Positions 60,258 to 64,000 of a stretch of 64,000 nucleotides of DNA are shown one piece after another (positions within the stretch are counted from its first letter, which is position 1; the number at the start of each line of letters is the position of its first letter). The notes under the pieces are model-generated. The model saw only the letters and a list, made by a program, of their open reading frames with translations, made no database searches and was not told where the DNA came from. The DNA lies in contig DATGIL010000090.1 in NCBI GenBank assembly GCA_035295745.1, positions 62,001-126,000 of the forward strand. The letters run 5' to 3'. The position numbers and the translations under genes are program-made. This DNA is from JAIQFL01 sp035295745. GTDB lineage: Bacteria > Acidobacteriota > Terriglobia > Bryobacterales > Bryobacteraceae.

Positions 60258-62923
60258 TCGGTCCGTAGCGCGCGCATGGGATCCACGGAGGCCGCGCGCC
60301 GGGCCGGGATGTAGTTGGCAAGCAGCCCCACTGCCGCCACTCCCACGATGACGCTGGTGTAGGTCAACAGATCTCGCGAGCCCACGCCGAACAGCATGGT
60401 CTTGAGGTAGCGTGTGGTGAGTTGCGATGCCAACAACCCCGTCACAATCCCGATGGCGACCAGTACCATGCCGCTGCCCAACACGCCTCGGAGCACCTGT
60501 GCCGGCCGTGCACCGAGCGCGATGCGGATCCCAATCTCGCGCGTTCGCTGCGACACCGAAAAGGAGACGACGCCGTAGATGCCCGCCGCCGCCAGAACCA
60601 TGGCCGTTGCCCCGAAGGCGACAAATAGCCACGAGTAGGCGCGACGCACCCATAAAGAGCGGTCGATTCGCTCTTCCATCGTTTGGATTTCGAACATCGG
60701 CAGATTGGAATCCATCTGCCGGAGGGTATTCCGCGCCGTGGCGACTTGGGCGTGCGGATCGTTCGCGGTTCGCATGACGATGGTCAGGCCGTTGCTCGGG
60801 CTTGACGCGAAGGGTACCAGCACGGATGGGCGAACCTCGCCGTCAAGTCCGTAGTGCATCGTGTTATGGATGACCCCCACCACGCGCATCCAATGATTTT
60901 GCGGGTTGTTTCCGGGATACTTGATGCGACGGCCCAACACATCGGTCGCGCCCCAGTAATAGCGCGCAAACGCTTCGTTCACGACTGCTACCGGCGGGGC
61001 GTCGGCAGCTTCGTCGCGATCCGTGAAGCCCTGGCCGGCGACGAAACTCATCCCCATTGTTTCGAAGTAGTCAGACATGGCGCTGATCTGCAGCACGACG
61101 GGCGTCTCGTCCTTAGATCCGCGTGGCACGGCATTCTCGGCTTCGAAGAAGTAGCCCGTATGGCCGCCGAGCGGAACCAGGGTCGCCGCCGAGGCGGATG
61201 TCACACCCGGCAGCACGCGCAGGCGGGTCAGCAAGCCCTGATAAAACGCCTGCCAGTTTTCCGCCTTGAGATACTTCGCTGGCGGCAACCTCAGCGTGAA
61301 GGTAAGCACATTCTGCTCGCGGAATCCCGGATTGACTTGCAGCACTTTCCGGAAGGACTGAATCAGCAATCCCGATGCTGCCAGAAGCGTGAGAGCCAGC
61401 GCGACCTCGCAGACCACCAGAAAGCTGAGAACGCCGCGTTTGCCGCGCGTCAACGTGGAACGAGCGGCCTCCTGCAGTGCGTTGCGCGTGTCCGCAGCGG
61501 CGGCTTGCAAGGAAGGTGCCAGGCTGAAGAGGATCGCCGCGGCCCCCGTCAGCGCGATACAGAACGCGGCGAAACGCGCGTCCAGATCGAAGCGGACCCA
61601 GTTGGGAACGGACGCGGGCATTAGCCGGACCAGTTCCAGCAGCAGGAACTTCCCGCCGAGCACGCCGACCGCCCCTCCAACGGCGGCCAGGACCAGGCTT
61701 TCCGTCAGGAGTTGCCGAACGATGCGCGTTCGCGATGCCCCTACTGCGGTGCGAATCGAGATCTCCCGGGCCCGCGCCTCTCCGCGAACCAGCATCAGGC
61801 CCGCGATGTTCACACACGCGATCACGATCACCAGGCCGACCGCGCTGAGAAGAGTGCGCATCACCGGACGAAAATCTCCGAGATACCGGTCCCGCAGCGG
61901 CTGCATGATGGGAGAGGTGACGTCGTTGGCTGGATCGATTGCTTTGTGAACCCTCAGCAGGTCGGCGCGCGCCTGTTCGATGGTGACGCCAGGCTTCAGT
62001 CGTCCGACTGCCGAGAGGTAGAAACTTCCACCACGTGCCGGGTCAGCCCCGAGTGGCAGCCAGATGTCGACATCCGGTGGCAGCACGGCTTCGCGGGGCA
62101 GTACGCCGACAACATCGACGGCCTGCTCGCTGAGTTTGAGCACCTTTCCGACGGCATTCGGATCGCCTCCATAGACACGCTGCCAGAGAGCATAGGAGAG
62201 CATCGCCACTTTAGCTCCGCCGGGCCGGTCCTCGGTCGGCAGGAAGCCTCGTCCGGCAGCAGGTCTGAGGCCCAGTACATCGAGCAAGTTGTAGGTCACG
62301 GACGCGGTCTTGATGCGCTGCGCCGTTCCGGAAGCATCCGAAAGGTTGGCGCCGCCCTGGCTGAAGAATCCGATTCCCTCGAACGTGGTGTTACCTTTCT
62401 GCCATCCAAACGCGTCGGGATTGGAGACGCTGACGTACTTGAGGTTCCACTTGGGAGCGGTATCGTCAATATCGAGCAGCCGGCCGGCGTCGGGAAACGG
62501 CAGCGGCCGTAAGAAGAGACCATTGAAGATGCTGAAGATGGCCGCATTCCCAGCGACCCCAAGCGCCAGCATTAGAATGACACTCGCACTGAACGCCGGC
62601 TTCAGGCGGATCATGCGAAGGGCGACTTTGAGATCTTGCCAGATGCTTTCCACGATGCTTCCTCCTCGAGCGGTGCCGATGATGAGCGGCGTTGCGGCGA
62701 TGGGTTGACGCGTCTTACGCAGACCTCGGAGGAGGTCGTCATCCGATTCCAACTCTTCGAATGCGGCCTGACGGGCTTGTGCCTCAGGCATTCCTTCGTC
62801 GAGCAGTTCGCGATAGCGGTCGTCGATGTGGCGGGCGAGTTCTTCTACTACCTCCGCTTCCCTAGCGCCTGTAAGGTTCAAGGCGCGCAGCCGATCGCGT
62901 ATGGCAGCGTCCCAATCAGGCAT
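60254..62923 (-). CDS. ADOP-type ABC transporter permease (MacB-like, fused N-terminal domain)
   Basis: 889 residues. An N-terminal 'permease prefix' of about 70 residues (VVEELARHIDDRYRELLDEG) is followed by two FtsX/MacB-type modules: the first with a transmembrane helix (FSASVILMLALGVAGNAAIF), a MacB periplasmic domain and three helices, the second with the motifs SFSVSQRTREIGIRIALG and NYIPARRAASVDPMRALRTD at the end. Acidobacterial ADOP proteins have this double arrangement. No ATPase gene is adjacent. It overlaps the padR-like regulator by 8 bp. Confidence 0.93.
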   Translation of the reverse strand: MPDWDAAIRDRLRALNLTGAREAEVVEELARHIDDRYRELLDEGMPEAQARQAAFEELESDDDLLRGLRKTRQPIAATPLIIGTARGGSIVESIWQDLKVALRMIRLKPAFSASVILMLALGVAGNAAIFSIFNGLFLRPLPFPDAGRLLDIDDTAPKWNLKYVSVSNPDAFGWQKGNTTFEGIGFFSQGGANLSDASGTAQRIKTASVTYNLLDVLGLRPAAGRGFLPTEDRPGGAKVAMLSYALWQRVYGGDPNAVGKVLKLSEQAVDVVGVLPREAVLPPDVDIWLPLGADPARGGSFYLSAVGRLKPGVTIEQARADLLRVHKAIDPANDVTSPIMQPLRDRYLGDFRPVMRTLLSAVGLVIVIACVNIAGLMLVRGEARAREISIRTAVGASRTRIVRQLLTESLVLAAVGGAVGVLGGKFLLLELVRLMPASVPNWVRFDLDARFAAFCIALTGAAAILFSLAPSLQAAAADTRNALQEAARSTLTRGKRGVLSFLVVCEVALALTLLAASGLLIQSFRKVLQVNPGFREQNVLTFTLRLPPAKYLKAENWQAFYQGLLTRLRVLPGVTSASAATLVPLGGHTGYFFEAENAVPRGSKDETPVVLQISAMSDYFETMGMSFVAGQGFTDRDEAADAPPVAVVNEAFARYYWGATDVLGRRIKYPGNNPQNHWMRVVGVIHNTMHYGLDGEVRPSVLVPFASSPSNGLTIVMRTANDPHAQVATARNTLRQMDSNLPMFEIQTMEERIDRSLWVRRAYSWLFVAFGATAMVLAAAGIYGVVSFSVSQRTREIGIRIALGARPAQVLRGVLGSGMVLVAIGIVTGLLASQLTTRYLKTMLFGVGSRDLLTYTSVIVGVAAVGLLANYIPARRAASVDPMRALRTD

Positions 62924-63260
62924 ATTCGATTCCAGTAATGTCGCGGACAGCCGCTACAAACGCGCTCCAGGTGGTGCGCCGATCGGCGAGAATCTTCCGT
63001 CCCGCGGGCAGGATGCGGTAGAAGCGGCGGCGGCGCTGGCCTGCCTTTTCGACCCAATAGCCATGAATCCAACCGCGATCCTCCAGCCGGTACAGAAGCG
63101 GGTACAGCGAGGCAACGCGAAAACAAACCGTGCCTTTGGAGCGGGTTTCGATCAGTTTCGCGATTTCGTAACCGTGGCGGGGCTGCGTTTCGATGAGGGA
63201 CAGAATGAGGAGTTCAGCGCTGCCTTTTTTCAGGTCACGGCCAACCGGCTGTTGAGACAT
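62916..63260 (-). CDS. PadR-family transcriptional regulator
   Basis: 114 residues from the ATG at 63260; the open frame reaches 63413 but the extra part is not family-like. The winged-helix PadR pattern is present: DLKKGSAELLILSLIETQ, PRHGYEIAKLIE, FRVASLYPLLYRLEDRGWI and a C-terminal dimer helix. It would repress the pair padR-permease from the palindrome directly before its start. PadR proteins sense toxic small molecules; the permease is the likely target. Confidence 0.9.
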   Translation of the reverse strand: MSQQPVGRDLKKGSAELLILSLIETQPRHGYEIAKLIETRSKGTVCFRVASLYPLLYRLEDRGWIHGYWVEKAGQRRRRFYRILPAGRKILADRRTTWSAFVAAVRDITGIEYA

Positions 63261-63264
63261 AGAT

Positions 63265-63288
63265 TGTAGAACAATATATGGTTCTACA
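63265..63288 (-). promoter_or_regulatory. Near-perfect 24-bp palindrome, candidate PadR operator
   Basis: The half-sites tgtagaac and gttctaca are arranged so that eleven of twelve base pairs match, with one mismatch inside. It ends 4 bp before the PadR start codon. The central tatatt on the minus strand could be a -10 element, which would give a nearly leaderless transcript. This fits a repressor-over-promoter arrangement for autoregulation. Confidence 0.75.
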
Positions 63289-63358
63289 AGTGTGAATGTC
63301 AAGCATCGGTGGCGGCGATTGTCATCGGGCGGCGGCGTTACGTCGGACCCAGTAGACA

Positions 63359-63417
63359 GCCCGAAAAGTCTCGACAAGAGTGTCGAGACGGCAAACAGGA
63401 GTGTTTGCGCCACGACA
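63359..63417 (+). repeat. Dispersed GAGT-loop hairpin element, copy B
   Basis: Two hairpins follow each other: tctcgac, loop aagagt, gtcgaga at 63369-63388, and gcaaac, loop aggagt, gtttgc directly after. The first stem differs from that of copy A on both sides in a compensating way. The copy is in the 182-bp gap between the PadR operator and the carboxyltransferase gene; no other gene is seen there. Confidence 0.75.
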
Positions 63418-63470
63418 GCAGCCGTCCGAATCGATCCAGTCCAGGCTCTTGGTGGCGAATAGGTGAGGCG

Positions 63471-64000
63471 CTACGAAGCCGCCCGGCATGCCTCGAGCAC
63501 GAAAGTCAGCACCTTGCGCGTATCCATCGGATCGATGATCGCGTCTGCGTGCCCGCGGGCGGCAGCGTAACGCGCGTCGAGCCACCGCTCGTAATCGGAA
63601 CGCGTTTTCTCGATCGCCTCCTTCAGATCGGGCGGCATGGGCGCGCCTTTGCACTTCTCCAATTCGGCGGAAAAAAGCGCCATCACCGCCGAATCGCCCT
63701 CCATCACGCCGATCCGCGCGGTGGGCCAGTTGATGGTGAAGTTCGGATCGAAACCTTGGCCGGCCATCGCGTAATATCCTGCACCGCTAGCGTGATTCAA
63801 CGTCAGGACGACTTTCGGGACGGTGGCGCATGACATGGTCTCTACCATTTCCGCACCCGCGCGGATGATGCCCTCACGCTCGGCCTCCGGGCCGACCATG
63901 AAACCGGAAACGTCCTGCAGGTACACGATTGGATGCCGCAGGCGTTCGCTATTCTCCACGAAGTACGCGACCTTTCGTGCGGACTCGGCGTAGATAATGC
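63471..64000 (-). CDS. Acyl-CoA carboxylase carboxyltransferase subunit, C-terminal part (5' truncated by window edge)
   Basis: The frame is open to the end of the window, so the start is outside. The visible part matches the end of the biotin-dependent carboxyltransferase of propionyl-/methylcrotonyl-CoA carboxylases: PIVYLQDVSGFMVGPEAERE, HASGAGYYAMAGQGFDPNFT, WPTARIGVMEGDSAVMALF and the tail AIIDPMDTRKVLTFVLEACR. It transfers carboxyl from carboxybiotin to an acyl-CoA. The specific acyl-CoA is not fixed by this half. Confidence 0.92.
   Translation of the reverse strand, partial: IIYAESARKVAYFVENSERLRHPIVYLQDVSGFMVGPEAEREGIIRAGAEMVETMSCATVPKVVLTLNHASGAGYYAMAGQGFDPNFTINWPTARIGVMEGDSAVMALFSAELEKCKGAPMPPDLKEAIEKTRSDYERWLDARYAAARGHADAIIDPMDTRKVLTFVLEACRAAS

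Noticed and set aside
1..64000. tRNA, rRNA, prophage or insertion-sequence content
   Set aside because: No cloverleaf-like or ribosomal sequence, transposase, integrase or phage structural gene could be recognised on either strand.

Overview
The window looks like a high-GC Acidobacteriota chromosome, most likely a Bryobacterales / 'Solibacter'-type organism. The evidence is a set of family-level hallmarks: an acidobacterial VWFA-related secreted protein, a decayed TIGR03435-type gene, a PadR regulator coupled to an 889-aa ADOP-type permease, a long Oar-like TonB-dependent receptor, a CRTAC1/ASPIC FG-GAP protein, a PEP-CTERM surface protein, and dispersed hairpin repeats. No rRNA, tRNA, CRISPR array, insertion sequence or prophage was seen. 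It reads as ordinary chromosome with several accessory cassettes.

Layout. 0-7 kb: 3' end of a patatin-like phospholipase, a 104-bp tandem repeat array, a lutABC lactate-utilisation operon, a tartrate/D-malate-type dehydrogenase and murJ. 7-14 kb: an SDR oxidoreductase, two secreted surface proteins, a TIGR03435 relic, an MgtC-like protein, a Doc toxin-antitoxin pair and a phosphotriesterase-like hydrolase. 14-20 kb: a secreted cytochrome c / copper type II monooxygenase-like protein, a TPR protein overlapping a CRTAC1 protein, a nitrilase and a threonine dehydratase. 20-26 kb: an outer-membrane barrel, an ankyrin protein and the TonB-dependent receptor with a strong terminator.

26.4-43.1 kb is one continuous minus-strand block. 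Read in transcription order it holds a sodium:solute symporter, the flagellar basal-body/export genes flgB-flgC-fliE-fliF-fliG-fliH-fliI-fliJ, hemQ, queC, queE, a histone-deacetylase-like amidohydrolase, a VIT1-like transporter overlapping a BvgS-like hybrid histidine kinase, an SRPBCC protein and a small membrane protein.

43.3-48.7 kb carries a secreted caspase-TPR protein preceded by three DUF4384-type secreted proteins. The first two of these share a promoter-proximal sequence box. 48.8-53.7 kb (minus strand) is a tightly overlapping cassette: DUF3047, a CerR-like epimerase/reductase, a PAP2 enzyme, a bCerS-like acyltransferase and a serine-palmitoyltransferase-like enzyme. It is best read as a ceramide/sphingolipid operon with a candidate head-group enzyme. 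53.7-64 kb: a membrane HEAT/lipoyl-like hybrid protein, a 257-bp tandem duplication, a dienelactone hydrolase, a decayed beta-propeller relic, small hypothetical genes, a VWFA protein, a class 3 lipase, the PadR/ADOP pair with a near-perfect palindromic operator, and the 3' part of an acyl-CoA carboxylase carboxyltransferase.

All functional calls come from reading motifs and gene order by eye. No database search was run.
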